From assembly GCF_022348185.1 (NCBI RefSeq), contig NZ_JAKRFD010000002.1:248001-312000 (forward strand): 64,000 nucleotides of DNA, given 5' to 3'. The translations under genes and the position numbers were made by a program. The notes beneath the pieces were generated by a model. The model ran no database searches. It was not told where the DNA came from and saw only the letters and a program-made list of their open reading frames with translations. This DNA is from Epibacterium sp. Ofav1-8. GTDB lineage: Bacteria > Pseudomonadota > Alphaproteobacteria > Rhodobacterales > Rhodobacteraceae. This document shows positions 40,212 to 51,481 of this stretch, in pieces (the first letter of the stretch is position 1; every line of letters begins with the position of its first letter).

Positions 40212-41972
40212 TCAGGCCGCCGCCCGGGGGACCTCCGGCGCGCGCGGAGCGGTGTCTGAGGCGGCTGGGGCGAGGTCGAAGGCGTTGACGAGCCTGTCCA
40301 GATGACCGGCATCGCCGCGCAGGGATTGTACATCGCTCACCTGTCCGGCCAGGATTTGCGCATTGTCGCTGGTGGTGTGGCCGAGGGCGCTGAGCTGGTC
40401 CGAGATCGTCCCCAGCCGCTTGGAGTCATTACCAAACCCATCGGCAGAGGTCTGGATGCGGCTGGAGATCTGCTCCAGCGAGGCGATCACCTGTGTGAGC
40501 GCGTCGCCGGTGTTGTTGACCTCGGTCACGCCGTTCTGGATGTGCCCGGTGGCGGTGTTGATCAGCCCCTTGACCTCGGTCGCGGCCGTTGAGGTGCGTT
40601 GGGCGAGGGCGCGGACTTCGCTGGCGACCACGGCAAACCCGGCCCCGGCGCGGCCGGCGCGTGCCGCTTCGACACCGGCGTTCAACGCCAGCAGGTTGGT
40701 CTGGAAGGCGATGTCGTCGATCACCTTGATGATGGTTTCGATCTGGCTGGCGCTGGCTTCGATCTCGGTCATCGCGGCGATGGCGTTTTTCACCACCGTG
40801 CCATTGTTGCGCGCCTGCTGCACCGCGGTCTGGGCGAGGCCGTTGACCGCATGCGCCCCCTCGGTGGCGGCGTTGACCGAGGCGGTGAGGTCCTGAAGCG
40901 CGCCGGAAATCTCGTCCAATGTGTCCGATTGCGCCTGGATCCGCTGCGAGAGGCTGCTTGATCCCGCCTCGATATTGGTGGTGCGGGTCAGGATGGTTCC
41001 GGAGGTGGCCAGCACCTGCGACAGGGCGGCGGCGATCGAGGAGATGGCGCTGTTGAAATCGGCGCGCAGCGGTTCATAGGCTTCGCCCAGCGGCGCGTCC
41101 ATCTGCACGGTCAGATCGCGGCGGGCGAGCGCCTCCAGCCCGGCGCGCAGGCGCTCGATGGCAAACAGCTGCGCCTGTTGCTCGGCCTGGCGCAGGGTCT
41201 CGGTCTCCCGGCCCGCGGCCAGCGTGTCCTGCAGGGCAATGATGCGACGGGCAACCCGGCCCAGCTCATCACGGCGGTTGCTCAGCGGCAGGCGGGTGTC
41301 GTAGTGGCCGGCGTCGATCCGCTCCAGAGCTGCGACGATCTGGGCCATGGGACGCCCGACCGCGCGTTTCAGGATCGCAAAACACACCAGCAGCGACGTG
41401 ATCATCAGGCCGACGGCAATGCCAGCATCGCGGATCAGCGCTGCGGTGATGGCGGACTGGACCGGGGTCGGATCCCAGACCATGATGAGAACGCCGCGGA
41501 TCGCCCCCTTGGAGGAGGCGATGGGGTAGACGATGGAAAAGCCGTTGTCGCTGATCTGGGCTACGCCGCTCTGCAACACGGCGGTTGCGGCGGCGTCCAG
41601 GCGTTCGGCGCGTTCCGGTGCGAGCGTGCCGATATCGGCCATGACGACGCCGTCGCCCTTGATGACCTTGGTATAGGAAAAGCTCTCGCCGGCGCGTTCG
41701 ATCACATAGGCCAGGCGCCGTTCGACGGTACCGGAAAAGCCCAGCTGCACCGGCTGTGCCACCTGGGCGGCCGCCATATTGGTCAGCTCCAGCTGCAAGG
41801 TGCGCAGCGCATCCATGGACTGGGTTTCCAGACGCCCCCCTGCGAGGATCCCGATGGGCAGCGCCACGATCAGCGAAAAGATCGCAACAAGGGCCGCGAT
41901 ACGGAGGTTCATCGAGGCGAAGATGCTGTGCGATGTTGCGCGACGGGGGGCCGAGGGGCGCAGTTTGAACAT
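40212..41972 (-). CDS. Methyl-accepting chemotaxis protein
   Basis: The 586-residue receptor has membrane helix 1 near residues 24-45 and a periplasmic sensor of ~135 residues. Membrane helix 2 is near 180-200, followed by HAMP ([24 protein letters not shown]) and a long cytoplasmic coiled coil. The signalling hairpin is [44 protein letters not shown], which contacts CheA and CheW. The ATG at 41972 is chosen because the N-terminal charged residues lead directly into helix 1. No che genes are adjacent. The C-terminal tail is Ala/Pro-rich without a methyltransferase-binding pentapeptide. Confidence 0.92.
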   Translation of the reverse strand: MFKLRPSAPRRATSHSIFASMNLRIAALVAIFSLIVALPIGILAGGRLETQSMDALRTLQLELTNMAAAQVAQPVQLGFSGTVERRLAYVIERAGESFSYTKVIKGDGVVMADIGTLAPERAERLDAAATAVLQSGVAQISDNGFSIVYPIASSKGAIRGVLIMVWDPTPVQSAITAALIRDAGIAVGLMITSLLVCFAILKRAVGRPMAQIVAALERIDAGHYDTRLPLSNRRDELGRVARRIIALQDTLAAGRETETLRQAEQQAQLFAIERLRAGLEALARRDLTVQMDAPLGEAYEPLRADFNSAISSIAAALSQVLATSGTILTRTTNIEAGSSSLSQRIQAQSDTLDEISGALQDLTASVNAATEGAHAVNGLAQTAVQQARNNGTVVKNAIAAMTEIEASASQIETIIKVIDDIAFQTNLLALNAGVEAARAGRAGAGFAVVASEVRALAQRTSTAATEVKGLINTATGHIQNGVTEVNNTGDALTQVIASLEQISSRIQTSADGFGNDSKRLGTISDQLSALGHTTSDNAQILAGQVSDVQSLRGDAGHLDRLVNAFDLAPAASDTAPRAPEVPRAAA

Positions 41973-42130
41973 GAGAATATCCCGCAAAAAGGAAGGTGGG
42001 GCGTGCTGTTGCTGTCTAGGGCGCTGATAGTGCGATCGGGTAAACCGCAACAGCGCGAAGTGTTTTGAATTGCGGGTGAATGTCATGAAACTGTGATGTT
42101 TTTCCCTGTCGGGCAGACCCCGTTCCGGCA

Positions 42131-42163
42131 AACAAAAAACGCCGGGCAGTGTCTGCCCGGCGT
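42131..42163 (-). terminator. Intrinsic terminator of the pdh operon
   Basis: A perfect 11-bp stem (ACGCCGGGCAG/CTGCCCGGCGT) with a 3-base loop is followed by T-rich sequence on the minus strand, 31 bp beyond the pdhC stop. Confidence 0.92.
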
Positions 42164-42193
42164 GCAATCCTGTCAGGTGTTGGCGCGGCCCTG

Positions 42194-43519
42194 TCAGGCC
42201 AGCATCACCATCGGGTTTTCCAGATTGTCGACGATCGCTTTCAAGAGGTCCGCGCCAAGCGCGCCGTCGATGACGCGGTGGTCGACCGACATGGTGACGC
42301 TCATCACGGTGGCGACGGTCAACTCGCCATCTGCGCCCACCACGGGTTTCTTGACGCCGGAGCCGACGGCCAGAATGCCCGCATGCGGCGGGTTCACGAT
42401 GGCATCAAAATTGTCGATGCCGAACATGCCGAGGTTGGAGATCGCAAAGGACCCGCCTTGGTATTCATGCGGTGCAAGCTTGCGGTCGCGGGCGCGAGTG
42501 GCGAGGTCTTTCATCTCTGCCGACAGCGCCGAGAGCGACTTCATATCGGAGTCTTGCAGAACCGGTGTGAACAGACCGCCCTCAATCGCGACCGCAACGG
42601 CCACATCGGAGGCTTTCATCTTCAGCACGCGGTCCCCGGCCCAGACCGCATTGGCGTCGGGCACCGATTGCAGCGCCAGCGCCACGGCCTTGATGATGAA
42701 GTCATTGACGGAGAGTTTGACGCCCCGCGGCTCCAGCTGCTTGTTGAGCTGGGAGCGGAATTTCAGCAGCGCGTCGAGCTGGATGTCGCGGCGCAGGTAG
42801 AAATGCGGGATGGTCTGCTTGGCCTCGGTGAGACGCGCGGCAATGGTCTTGCGCATGCCATCGAGTTTGACTTCCTCGTAGTCGCGCCCCTCGTACATCT
42901 TGGCGACCGCATCGGCGGAGGGGCCAGCAGGTGCGGCAGCAGCAGCCGGAGCAGCGGCGGGCGCGGTCTTGGCCTCTGCCTTGGGGGCGGCGGTGGCGTT
43001 TTCCACATCGACCTTGATGATGCGTCCACGGGGGCCGGAGCCTTTGATCGACGCAAGGTCGAGCCCCTTGTCGGCGGCGATGCGACGCGCCAGGGGCGAG
43101 GCAAAGATGCGCGAGCCATCCGCCGCAGCGGGCGCTGCCGGGGCAGGGGTTGCGCTTGCGGCGGCGGGGGCAGCGGCTGCGTCGGAGCCTCCTTCGGAGG
43201 CCGCCTCCTGAGCCGCGTCAGCGGCAGGGGCCGCTTCCGGTGTTGCCGCTGATGTGTCGATATCATCAGCGCTTTCACCATCCTCCAGCAGGACCGCGAT
43301 GGGGGTGTTGACCTTCACCCCCTCGGAGCCCTCGGCGATCAGGATCTTGCCAACGACACCTTCGTCCACGGCCTCGAATTCCATCGTCGCCTTGTCGGTC
43401 TCGATCTCGGCAATGAGGTCGCCGGAGGAGACGGTGTCGCCCTCCTTGACCAGCCATTTTGCCAGCGTGCCTTCCTCCATGGTGGGAGAGAGGGCGGGCA
43501 TGAGAATTTCAGTGGGCAT
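42194..43519 (-). CDS. pdhC: Pyruvate dehydrogenase E2, dihydrolipoamide acetyltransferase
   Basis: The 441-residue protein has one N-terminal lipoyl domain (lipoyl Lys 43 in ETDKATMEF), an Ala/Pro linker, the peripheral-subunit-binding domain ([32 protein letters not shown]) and the catalytic acetyltransferase domain with [16 protein letters not shown]. It transfers the acetyl group from lipoate to CoA and forms the complex core. It is the third gene of pdhA-pdhB-pdhC, 11 bp after pdhB. Its lipoyl domain is almost the same as that on pdhB. Confidence 0.96.
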   Translation of the reverse strand: MPTEILMPALSPTMEEGTLAKWLVKEGDTVSSGDLIAEIETDKATMEFEAVDEGVVGKILIAEGSEGVKVNTPIAVLLEDGESADDIDTSAATPEAAPAADAAQEAASEGGSDAAAAPAAASATPAPAAPAAADGSRIFASPLARRIAADKGLDLASIKGSGPRGRIIKVDVENATAAPKAEAKTAPAAAPAAAAAPAGPSADAVAKMYEGRDYEEVKLDGMRKTIAARLTEAKQTIPHFYLRRDIQLDALLKFRSQLNKQLEPRGVKLSVNDFIIKAVALALQSVPDANAVWAGDRVLKMKASDVAVAVAIEGGLFTPVLQDSDMKSLSALSAEMKDLATRARDRKLAPHEYQGGSFAISNLGMFGIDNFDAIVNPPHAGILAVGSGVKKPVVGADGELTVATVMSVTMSVDHRVIDGALGADLLKAIVDNLENPMVMLA

Positions 43520-43530
43520 CCTTGCTCTCC

Positions 43531-44910
43531 TTAGCGGTAGGTCACTTGTTTCACGGCTTCGATCACCTCGTCGGTGGTGATCAGTGCGTGTTTTTCAAGG
43601 TTGGCGGCATAGGGCATCGGCACGTCCTTGCCGGTGCAGGTCACCACGGGCGCGTCGAGATAGTCGAACGCCTGCTGCATCACCTCGGAGGCGATGTAGG
43701 AGCCAACAGAGCCCTGCGGCCAGCCTTCCTCGACGGTGACCAGACGGTTGGTCTTCATCACCGATTTGATCACGGTGGGCAGGTCCATCGGGCGCAGGGT
43801 GCGCAGGTCGATGACCTCGGCGTTGATGCCGTCTTCGGCCAGCTTATCCGCCGCTTGCAGGGCGTAGGTCATGCCGATGCCGAAGGACACGATGGTGACA
43901 TCGTCGCCCTTGCGCCAGATTTTCGCCTTGCCGAAGGGCACGGTGTAATCGTCGAGTTTCGGCACATCGAACGACTTGCCGTAGAGGATCTCGTTTTCAA
44001 GGAAGATCACCGGGTTCGGGTCGCGGATCGCCGATTTCAGCAGGCCCTTGGCGTCGGCGGCGGAGTAGGGCATTGCCACCTTGAGGCCGGGGATCTGCAT
44101 ATACCATGCAGCGTAGTCCTGGCTGTGCTGTGCGCCCACACGCGCCGCTGCGCCGTTGGGGCCACGGAACACCATCGGTGCGCCCATCTGACCGCCGGAC
44201 ATATAGAGCGTCTTGGCCGCAGAGTTGATGATCTGGTCGATCGCCTGCATGGCGAAGTTGAAGGTCATGAACTCAACGATGGGGCGCAGCCCGCCAAAGG
44301 CCGCGCCGGTGGCGATCCCGGCAAAGCCATGCTCGGTGATCGGAGTGTCGATCACGCGTTTGGCGCCGAACTCATCCAGCAAGCCCTGGGTGATCTTGTA
44401 GGCGCCTTCGTATTCGGCGACTTCCTCGCCCATGACAAAGACGTCTTCGCTGCCCCGCATCTCTTCGGCCATGGCGTCGCGCAGCGCTTCGCGCACGGTC
44501 TGGCTGACCACTTCGGTGCCCTCGGGATAATCGGGACTGTCATCCACCTCGGGGGCAGCCGGGGCCGCGGCAGCAGCGACGGTCGGCGCGGGCTCCGCAG
44601 GAGCCTCGGCGGCCGGCGCTTCTCCGCCCGCCGCAGGTGCGGATGCGACAGCATCCTCCACGCTTTCGCCCTCTTCCACGAGGATCGCGATGGGGGTGTT
44701 CACCTTCACGCCCTCGCTGCCTTCGTCGATGAGGATCTTGCCGACGATGCCTTCGTCGACAGCCTCGAATTCCATGGTGGCCTTGTCGGTTTCGATCTCG
44801 GCAAGAATATCGCCGGAGTTCACGGTATCGCCTTCCTTTACCAGCCATTTGGCCAGCGTGCCTTCCTCCATGGTCGGCGACAGGGCGGGCATCAGAATTT
44901 CAGTTGCCAT
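43531..44910 (-). CDS. pdhB: Pyruvate dehydrogenase E1 beta with its own lipoyl domain
   Basis: The 459-residue protein has an N-terminal lipoyl domain (1-80, Lys 43), an Ala/Pro/Glu linker (~85-130), then the E1-beta fold: [93 protein letters not shown]. It pairs with E1-alpha to decarboxylate pyruvate using thiamine diphosphate. A lipoylated E1-beta is characteristic of alphaproteobacteria. The start at 44910 aligns with the pdhC lipoyl domain; the open frame upstream is the end of pdhA in another frame. Confidence 0.95.
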   Translation of the reverse strand: MATEILMPALSPTMEEGTLAKWLVKEGDTVNSGDILAEIETDKATMEFEAVDEGIVGKILIDEGSEGVKVNTPIAILVEEGESVEDAVASAPAAGGEAPAAEAPAEPAPTVAAAAAPAAPEVDDSPDYPEGTEVVSQTVREALRDAMAEEMRGSEDVFVMGEEVAEYEGAYKITQGLLDEFGAKRVIDTPITEHGFAGIATGAAFGGLRPIVEFMTFNFAMQAIDQIINSAAKTLYMSGGQMGAPMVFRGPNGAAARVGAQHSQDYAAWYMQIPGLKVAMPYSAADAKGLLKSAIRDPNPVIFLENEILYGKSFDVPKLDDYTVPFGKAKIWRKGDDVTIVSFGIGMTYALQAADKLAEDGINAEVIDLRTLRPMDLPTVIKSVMKTNRLVTVEEGWPQGSVGSYIASEVMQQAFDYLDAPVVTCTGKDVPMPYAANLEKHALITTDEVIEAVKQVTYR

Positions 44911-44926
44911 AATCTTGGTCTCTCCC

Positions 44927-45940
44927 TCAGGCGCTTTTCTGCGGAATGTCGTCGGCGTAAATATCGGTCCAAAGCTCCTCAAGCGCGGGCTCGGGGCTTT
45001 CCTTGGCGAAATCGGCGGATTTATTGACGATATCCTTGATTTCCTTGTCGATCGCCTTGAGGTCTTCTTCGGTGGCATGCTTGCCGGTCAGCAGCATTTC
45101 GCGGACCTGCTCGATGGGGTCACGCTCTTCGCGCATTTTCTGCACTTCCTCGCGGGTCCGGTATTTTGCCGGGTCCGACATCGAGTGGCCGCGATAGCGG
45201 TAGGTTTTGACCTCGAGGATATAGGGGCCTTTGCCGGCGCGGCAGTGGGCGACGGCGCGCTCGCCGGCTTCCTTGACCGCCAGCACGTTCATGCCGTCGA
45301 CTTCTTCGCCCGCGATGCCATAGGCCTCGCCGCGTTTCCACAGTGCCGGGGATTTGGTCGACCGCTGGACGGAGGTGCCCATGGCGTATTGGTTGTTCTC
45401 GATCACAAAGACCACCGGCAGATCCCAGAGCTGCGCCATGTTGTAGGTCTCATAGACCTGACCCTGGTTCGCCGCGCCATCGCCAAAATAGGTGAAGGTC
45501 ACGCGGTCGTTGCCTTTGTATTTGTCGGAAAACGCAAGGCCCGCACCCAGCGGCACCTGCGCGCCGACGATGCCATGGCCGCCATAGAAATGCTTCTCCT
45601 TGGAGAACATATGCATGGAGCCGCCCTTGCCCTTGGAATAGCCGCCCTCGCGGCCCGTCAGCTCGGCCATCACCCCGTCCGGGTCCATGCCGCAGGCCAG
45701 CATGTGGCCGTGGTCACGGTAGGATGTGACGCGTTTGTCGCCGTCCTCGGCCGCAGCCTCCAGACCGACAACCACCGCTTCCTGACCGATGTAAAGGTGG
45801 CAGAAGCCGCCAATGAGGCCCATGCCGTAGAGCTGACCGGCCTTTTCCTCGAATCGCCGGATCAACAGCATCTCGCGGTAGTAGGTTGTCAGTTCTTCGG
45901 CGGAAACGTTTGATTTCTGAGCGCTTTTTCTTGCGGCCAT
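44927..45940 (-). CDS. pdhA: Pyruvate dehydrogenase E1 alpha
   Basis: The 337-residue subunit binds thiamine diphosphate through GDG (153-155) and NN (182-183) in [13 protein letters not shown] to [11 protein letters not shown]. The N-terminal helix [20 protein letters not shown] and the [18 protein letters not shown] loop are diagnostic of the family. It is the first gene of the operon, 16 bp before pdhB. A perfect palindrome just upstream of the start is a candidate operator. Confidence 0.96.
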   Translation of the reverse strand: MAARKSAQKSNVSAEELTTYYREMLLIRRFEEKAGQLYGMGLIGGFCHLYIGQEAVVVGLEAAAEDGDKRVTSYRDHGHMLACGMDPDGVMAELTGREGGYSKGKGGSMHMFSKEKHFYGGHGIVGAQVPLGAGLAFSDKYKGNDRVTFTYFGDGAANQGQVYETYNMAQLWDLPVVFVIENNQYAMGTSVQRSTKSPALWKRGEAYGIAGEEVDGMNVLAVKEAGERAVAHCRAGKGPYILEVKTYRYRGHSMSDPAKYRTREEVQKMREERDPIEQVREMLLTGKHATEEDLKAIDKEIKDIVNKSADFAKESPEPALEELWTDIYADDIPQKSA

Positions 45941-45967
45941 AATGGCAGGCTCCCCCTAAAGCTAAGG

Positions 45968-45985
45968 TAGTTTAACACTAAACTA
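45968..45985. promoter_or_regulatory. Palindromic operator candidate upstream of pdhA
   Basis: TAGTTTA, spacer ACAC, TAAACTA: a perfect 7-bp inverted repeat centred about 36 bp before the pdhA start. The size and spacing suit a dimeric winged-helix repressor. The regulator is not identified. Confidence 0.5.
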
Positions 45986-46187
45986 TCTCATAGAGCATTT
46001 TTCCCGCTGTTGCGAGGAATAATGTGACGCCGGGTCTGATCCGGCTGTGCTCCGCCGGATGCCGCAGGCAGTGCGGACCCGAAAAGGACAGTCAGAGATA
46101 TCCGGGGCAGGGTGCCGACTGCGGCACCGGAAATCAAGCCCGGCGCCCGCAACGGTCATGCTTACGGTCAGGGCGCCGCAGGGCGGA

Positions 46188-46487
46188 TCAGTCGATGATG
46201 ATTTCGTCCGAACGGGCCAGACCCAGAACGGAGCGGGCCTGTTCGTCCAGCAGGTCGAGGTCGAGATAGTCATCCGACAACCGGCGGGTCAGGTTTTCCA
46301 TCCGCGCGATGTCCTGTTGCAGCCGGGCGAGGTCCTGTTCGAGTCCATCGGCCTCGGCCTGTATCTCGACACGCCGGAACAGTCCAAAATCGCCCTGCAC
46401 GGCGGCAAAGGTGAAATAGGCGCTCAGCAGGAACGCCGCGGCGAAGAACAGCAAAGTGCCTAAGGAAGGCGAGGATTTTCGCGTCAC
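46188..46487 (-). CDS. FtsB/DivIC-like septum formation protein
   Basis: The 99-residue bitopic protein has one membrane helix (SLGTLLFFAAAFLLSAYFTFAAVQG, residues ~8-30) and a periplasmic leucine-zipper coiled coil (RRVEIQAEADGLEQDLARLQQDIARMENLTRRL), then DDYLDLDLLDEQARSVLGL. That is the layout of FtsB, which links FtsQ and FtsL at the division site. The start codon is GTG; no in-frame ATG gives a full membrane helix. It lies upstream of pdhA on the same strand. Confidence 0.88.
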   Translation of the reverse strand: MTRKSSPSLGTLLFFAAAFLLSAYFTFAAVQGDFGLFRRVEIQAEADGLEQDLARLQQDIARMENLTRRLSDDYLDLDLLDEQARSVLGLARSDEIIID

Positions 46488-46682
46488 GTGGATGATGCCT
46501 GTACTGCAATGCTCGGGGCGCGCCGGTTTGCCCGACGTCTGACGCCCTTATGGCACAGGCACCGAGGCCTGTGAATTCCCAAAAGGGTTAACGTTCCGAG
46601 GTGTCGCAAACGCGGGACAGTCCGGGAGAGCGGAGGCCTCCGACCTGCGGCGGGGCCACCTGTGCAGCGGGTTGCCGTGGTC

Positions 46683-47951
46683 CTACTCGGCCTCCGCGTT
46701 TTCGGCCGCCCAGGTGGTGGCGTCCTCCACCGCAACGATCGAGGTCGTCGGCACCAGGTTCACATAGGCGTCGGTTTCCGACGCCGGCGTCGCCTCGGAC
46801 TGCGACATCCTGTAGAGCGCATAGACCGTGATCGCCAGAAACGTGCCGCCCAGCACGATCCAGAACGCAAACGGGCCAAGCACATCCATGGCCAGACCCA
46901 CGGCAAGCGGCCCCAGAATGGCCCCCAACCCGAAGGTGAACACCAGCCCCCCGGAAATCGCCGGCATGTCCGCCACCGGCACATTGTCGTTGGTGTAGGC
47001 CAGAAACAGCGCATAAAGCGGCGTTGTCATGCCCCCGGCAAGAAAGGCCGCCGCCATGATCGGCACGGCCGGATCGAGGGTGAGCCAGGCCGGCGGGCTC
47101 TGCGCGATCCAACCCAGCCCGCAGGCGGCGGCCCCCAGGAACGCGGTGCCGCAAATCACCTTGCGCCGGTCGATGCGGTCGGACAGCCAGCCGATCGGGA
47201 CCTGCATCAGCATCGCCCCGCCAAACAGCATCGCCACGAACAGTGCGATCTGATTGGCGCTGAGGCCGATCTCGCTGCCAAACACGGCGCCCATGCCGGA
47301 TTGGCTGGCGTAGATGCTGCCCAGGAGAAAGATACCGACCGTGCCCAGCGGCGACGCGGTGAACAGGTCCTTGAGACCGCAGGGTTTGGCGACATCGACC
47401 ATGGGCGCGGGCTGGATCGACAGCAGGATCGGCGCAAAGGAGATCGACACCAGAATCGAGGCCCCGATAAACAGCGCCGCATTGCCGGCGTCGCCCAGCG
47501 TCAACAGGCCCTGCGCGCCGATGATGCCAAGCGTCTGCGCCAGCATATAGGCCGAGAGCATCTTGCCGCGGTTCTCGTTCGAGGTGGCATTGTTGAGCCA
47601 GCTTTCCGCAACCACATAGATGCCCGACATGCAAAACCCGATGACCACGCGCAGGATCGTCCATGTCCAGGGTTCTGCCCAGAGCGTAAAGGCGATCAGC
47701 GCCGCGGAGATGAAGCTGCCCAGGGCCGCAAAGACCCGCACATGTCCCACGCGCTGGATCAGGATCGGTGAAAACCGGGCGCCGGACAGGAAACCGAGGA
47801 AATACCCGGAGGTGATGATCGACAGTTCAGCGGAGGAGAACCCCTCCATCCCGCCGCGCAGGCCCATGAGGGTAAAGTGCATCCCGTTGCCGAGCATGAT
47901 CAGCACCACACCGGCAAGGAGCGCCCAGACAGAGGCCAGCATATTGATCAT
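46683..47951 (-). CDS. Major facilitator superfamily transporter
   Basis: The 422-residue transporter has about twelve membrane helices and begins MINMLASVWALLAGVVLIMLGNG. The MFS signature after helix 2 is RVGHVRVFAALGS, and ESWLNNATSNENRGKMLSAYM and GWLSDRIDRRKVICG are the repeat signatures. It belongs with the YcaD-like group of MFS proteins of unknown substrate. A clear paralogue lies at 62421. The ATG at 47951 is preferred; a second ATG three codons later is possible. The C-terminal tail is acidic and cytoplasmic. Confidence 0.88.
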   Translation of the reverse strand: MINMLASVWALLAGVVLIMLGNGMHFTLMGLRGGMEGFSSAELSIITSGYFLGFLSGARFSPILIQRVGHVRVFAALGSFISAALIAFTLWAEPWTWTILRVVIGFCMSGIYVVAESWLNNATSNENRGKMLSAYMLAQTLGIIGAQGLLTLGDAGNAALFIGASILVSISFAPILLSIQPAPMVDVAKPCGLKDLFTASPLGTVGIFLLGSIYASQSGMGAVFGSEIGLSANQIALFVAMLFGGAMLMQVPIGWLSDRIDRRKVICGTAFLGAAACGLGWIAQSPPAWLTLDPAVPIMAAAFLAGGMTTPLYALFLAYTNDNVPVADMPAISGGLVFTFGLGAILGPLAVGLAMDVLGPFAFWIVLGGTFLAITVYALYRMSQSEATPASETDAYVNLVPTTSIVAVEDATTWAAENAEAE

Positions 47952-48115
47952 CTCAGCACCCCGAGTGTTGCACGGGGAACCGCCCTCAGACGGCGGCCCC
48001 CCGGACACTTAAGACAGCAATCTGCCGCAAGATCAGCGCGCCAGCGCCGCACATAGGGGTGTTTGCGACATTGCGCCGGTGTGGCGCTCAGAGCCGGTGC
48101 GCGCCGCGCGCAGGA

Positions 48116-49885
48116 TCAGGCCGCGCGGGCCTCTCCCGTTGGCGTGTCGTCGGCTTGGCCACCGGTGAACCCCTGCAACAGATCGCTGAGACGGCTGGCT
48201 TGGCTGCGCATCTCCTGGCTGGCGCTGTAGGTCTGCTGCACCATCGCGGCGTTTTCCTGGGTCACCGTGTCGAGCTGGGCGACACCGATGTTGATCTCCT
48301 TGATGCCTGCCGCCTGCTCCCCGGAGGAGCTGGCGATGGCGGAGACCATGCCGGAGACGTTGGTGACGCTTTCGACGATGCGGTTCAGGGTCTCTGACGT
48401 GGCTTCGACCAGACGTTCGCCCTCGCTGACCTGGGTCGAGCTTTCCTGCACCAGCTCCTTGATCTCGCTGGCGGATTTGGCGGCCTTCAGGGCCAGGCCA
48501 CGCACTTCGGAGGCGACCACGGCAAACCCGCGCCCGGCTTCGCCCGCGCGGGCGGCCTCGACGCCGGCGTTCAGCGCCAGCAGGCTGGTCTGAAAGGCGA
48601 TGTCGTCGATCGAGGTGATGATCTGGCTGATCTGTTCGGAATAGGAGGCGATCGAGGTCATCGCCTCGCGTGCCTGGGCCATGACCTCGCCGCCCTGTTC
48701 GGCGCGACGGCGGCCTTCTTCGACCTCGCGGTCTGCGGCCTGGGCCTGTTCGGCGCTGGATTGCACCGAGGCCGACATTTCCTCCAGCGCGGCGGCGCTT
48801 TCTTCCAGTGTGGCGGCCTGGGTTTCGGCACGCTGGGACATCTGGTCGGACATCCGTTCCATTTCGCGGGCGTTCTGTTCGACGACAGAAGAGCTCTGGC
48901 TGAGTTGCGCGACCAGATCGGCCAGCGACAGGGCAAGGCCGTTGAAATCCTCGCACAGCGCGGTGTAGCTGGGGCCGAGATCGGACCAGTCGCCGGCCGG
49001 GATCTCCTGGTCCAGGTGGCCCTGTTTCAGGCCGCTCATCGCTGCGCCAAGGGTTTCGAACAGAGCGACCCGGCGGGCGTTTTCGGTCTCGCTGGCCTGT
49101 GAGGCCGCCTCTGCCGCGGCCAGTCGCGCGCGCAGGTCTTGCAGGTTGCGGGCAATCCTGCCCAGCTCATCCCCCCGGTCGGTGCCGGAAATCTCGGTCT
49201 CGTAGTCCTGATCGCTGAGCGCCTGAATGCTGGCCGCGGCCCGCGCCACCGGCTGGCTCAGATGGCGCCCGAAGGCGAGGGCTACCGCCACCGCCACAAG
49301 GGCCGCCGTGGCGCTGCTGATGGCCTGGATGAGCTGGCTGTTTGCGATCAGCGTGCGGAGGTCCTGCTGGATCTGCACGTTGCGGGTCTGGATCGCCTCC
49401 TGCATCTGGTCGACGCTGTCGCGCAGCTCTGCCAGCAGCGGCACCACCGCATCCTGCGCCATGGTACCGCGGGTGTCGGCGGGGGCGGATTCGAGATCGG
49501 GGAGGCGGGCCGTGATCCGATCCAGCACCGCGTTGAGGTCCATCATCGCGGCAAAGACCGTCGGATTGCGCATTTCGGCGGTCACGGTGTCAAAGCGACC
49601 TTCGGCCAGGTCCAGCTCGGCGCGGATTTCGTCGAGGTTGCCCCGCAACCGGGTCAGCCCGTCCGGCGCGCCAAGCGCATAGGACAGAAGATCCGCCAGC
49701 CCCTGTTCGGTGTCTTCCTTGATGTCATCCAGGCTCTTGAGCTGGGCGGTGCCCAGATTGGTGTTCTGGATGGCATTGGTCAGACGCTGGTTGTTGATCC
49801 AGGAAATCGCCGACAGAGCCAGCAGCATGGCGATGAAGGCTCCGGCAAAGAGGAACACCTGGGTGCGGATGGAGAAATGTCTCAT
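48116..49885 (-). CDS. Methyl-accepting chemotaxis protein
   Basis: The 589-residue receptor has membrane helix 1 at residues ~8-28, a four-helix-bundle periplasmic domain (~30-190, [24 protein letters not shown]) and membrane helix 2 near 190-210. HAMP follows ([26 protein letters not shown]), then a second HAMP-like/coiled region and the signalling tip [47 protein letters not shown]. It differs from the receptor at 40212 in sensor domain, so it detects something else. No pentapeptide tail is present. Confidence 0.92.
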   Translation of the reverse strand: MRHFSIRTQVFLFAGAFIAMLLALSAISWINNQRLTNAIQNTNLGTAQLKSLDDIKEDTEQGLADLLSYALGAPDGLTRLRGNLDEIRAELDLAEGRFDTVTAEMRNPTVFAAMMDLNAVLDRITARLPDLESAPADTRGTMAQDAVVPLLAELRDSVDQMQEAIQTRNVQIQQDLRTLIANSQLIQAISSATAALVAVAVALAFGRHLSQPVARAAASIQALSDQDYETEISGTDRGDELGRIARNLQDLRARLAAAEAASQASETENARRVALFETLGAAMSGLKQGHLDQEIPAGDWSDLGPSYTALCEDFNGLALSLADLVAQLSQSSSVVEQNAREMERMSDQMSQRAETQAATLEESAAALEEMSASVQSSAEQAQAADREVEEGRRRAEQGGEVMAQAREAMTSIASYSEQISQIITSIDDIAFQTSLLALNAGVEAARAGEAGRGFAVVASEVRGLALKAAKSASEIKELVQESSTQVSEGERLVEATSETLNRIVESVTNVSGMVSAIASSSGEQAAGIKEINIGVAQLDTVTQENAAMVQQTYSASQEMRSQASRLSDLLQGFTGGQADDTPTGEARAA

Positions 49886-49988
49886 AAGGTGGGGACCTGT
49901 CGTATTCCGGCGGGCAGAAGGGCCCGGCCTGATCGCAGGCTACTGCCACAGACGTAAAGAAACGGTTTGTAAACTCTCGCCACTGCGT

Positions 49989-50021
49989 AAAAAAACCGGC
50001 ACGCAGGAGGTGCGTGCCGGT
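49989..50021 (-). terminator. Intrinsic terminator of pgk
   Basis: ACCGGCACGCA pairs with TGCGTGCCGGT and is followed by seven T residues on the minus strand. Confidence 0.92.
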
Positions 50022-50065
50022 CGTCAGTGTTGCGGTGGTTGCGGCCGTTTCGGCAACGGCAGCGA

Positions 50066-51256
50066 TCAGCCCTCCAGCGCCGCAACGCCGGGCAGGACCT
50101 TGCCTTCCATCCACTCCAGAAAGGCGCCGCCAGCGGTGGAGATATAGCTGAACGCCTCTGCCGCGCCGGCCTGATTGAGTGCCGCCACGGTGTCGCCGCC
50201 CCCTGCGACGGAGACCAGGGTTCCCGCCTTGGTGCAGTCGGCGGCCTTTTGTGCGGCGGTGTTGGTGGCCATGTCGAAGGGTGCGATCTCAAAAGCGCCC
50301 AGCGGGCCGTTCCAGATCAGGGTCCTGCTGTCGGCAAATACGGCAGCGATGGCGGCAACCGATGCGGGACCGGCATCGAGGATCATCGCATCAGACGGGC
50401 AGGCATCGGCGGGAACGGTTTCATTCTCGGCACCGGCCTTGAACTCGCGCGCCACCACCACGTCGGAGGGCAAGAGAATGGTGCATCCGGCGGCCTCGGC
50501 GCGGGCCATGATTTCCTTGGCAGTTCCGGTCATATCGTGCTCGCAGAGCGATTTGCCGACGTCGATGCCCTGTGCCGCGAGGAAGGTATTGGCCATGCCG
50601 CCGCCGATCACCAGCGTGTCGACCTTGGCGACCAGATTGCCCAGCAGGTCCAGCTTGGTGGAGACCTTGGCGCCACCCACAACCGCCGTGACGGGGCGTT
50701 CGGGCGTGGCAAGCGAACCTTCGAGCGCCTTGAGTTCCGCCTCCATCAGGCGGCCCGCGCAGGCGGGCAGCAGGCGCGCCAGCGCCTCGGTCGAGGCATG
50801 GGCGCGGTGGGCGGCAGAGAACGCATCATTGCAGTAGATATCGCCGAGCTTTGCCATTTCCGCCGCGAGGTCGGCGTCGTTCTTTTCTTCGCCGGCGTGA
50901 AAGCGGGTGTTTTCCAGCAGCAGGATCTGGCCCGGTTGCAGGGCGGCAATTGCAGCCTCGGCAGCGGGGCCACGGCAATCGGCGACAAAGACCACGGATG
51001 CGCCAAAGGCGGCTTCCAGCGCGGGAACGAGCGGTTGCAGCGACATATCCGGCACCACCTGACCCTTGGGGCGGCCAAAATGGGCCAGGAGCACGGGCTT
51101 TGCACCCTTGGCCAGGAGGTCGGAGATGGTCGGCACCAGACGGCGGATGCGGGTGTCATCGGTGACCTTGCCGTCCTCCATCGGGACGTTGATGTCCACG
51201 CGGGTCAGAACGGTTTTGCCTTCAAGCTCCATGTCGTCGAGTGTCTTCCAGCCCAT
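50066..51256 (-). CDS. pgk: Phosphoglycerate kinase
   Basis: The 396-residue glycolytic/Calvin-type enzyme transfers phosphate between 1,3-bisphosphoglycerate and ADP. N-terminal [80 protein letters not shown] and the C-terminal [22 protein letters not shown] are all present. Length and motifs are standard. It is monocistronic with its own terminator. Confidence 0.97.
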   Translation of the reverse strand: MGWKTLDDMELEGKTVLTRVDINVPMEDGKVTDDTRIRRLVPTISDLLAKGAKPVLLAHFGRPKGQVVPDMSLQPLVPALEAAFGASVVFVADCRGPAAEAAIAALQPGQILLLENTRFHAGEEKNDADLAAEMAKLGDIYCNDAFSAAHRAHASTEALARLLPACAGRLMEAELKALEGSLATPERPVTAVVGGAKVSTKLDLLGNLVAKVDTLVIGGGMANTFLAAQGIDVGKSLCEHDMTGTAKEIMARAEAAGCTILLPSDVVVAREFKAGAENETVPADACPSDAMILDAGPASVAAIAAVFADSRTLIWNGPLGAFEIAPFDMATNTAAQKAADCTKAGTLVSVAGGGDTVAALNQAGAAEAFSYISTAGGAFLEWMEGKVLPGVAALEG

Positions 51257-51481
51257 GTCCGGCTCCTCTTTGGTATCGGGCGCGCCTGCGCGGGGTGCAG
51301 GTGCAGAAAATTCAAGGGTCTCGCGCCTGTGTCCTGTGTTTCTGCGCCTCAGTCAATGGTCTGGCGCGCCGTCGTCCTGCCGCGATCCCGCCGACCGGTG
51401 CGCTCGCGCGCATTGTTCCCTTGGCAAGCGGGGGCATGGACTTTAGGTATTCCGGCAATACGAATGTGACAGGAGGGCCTC

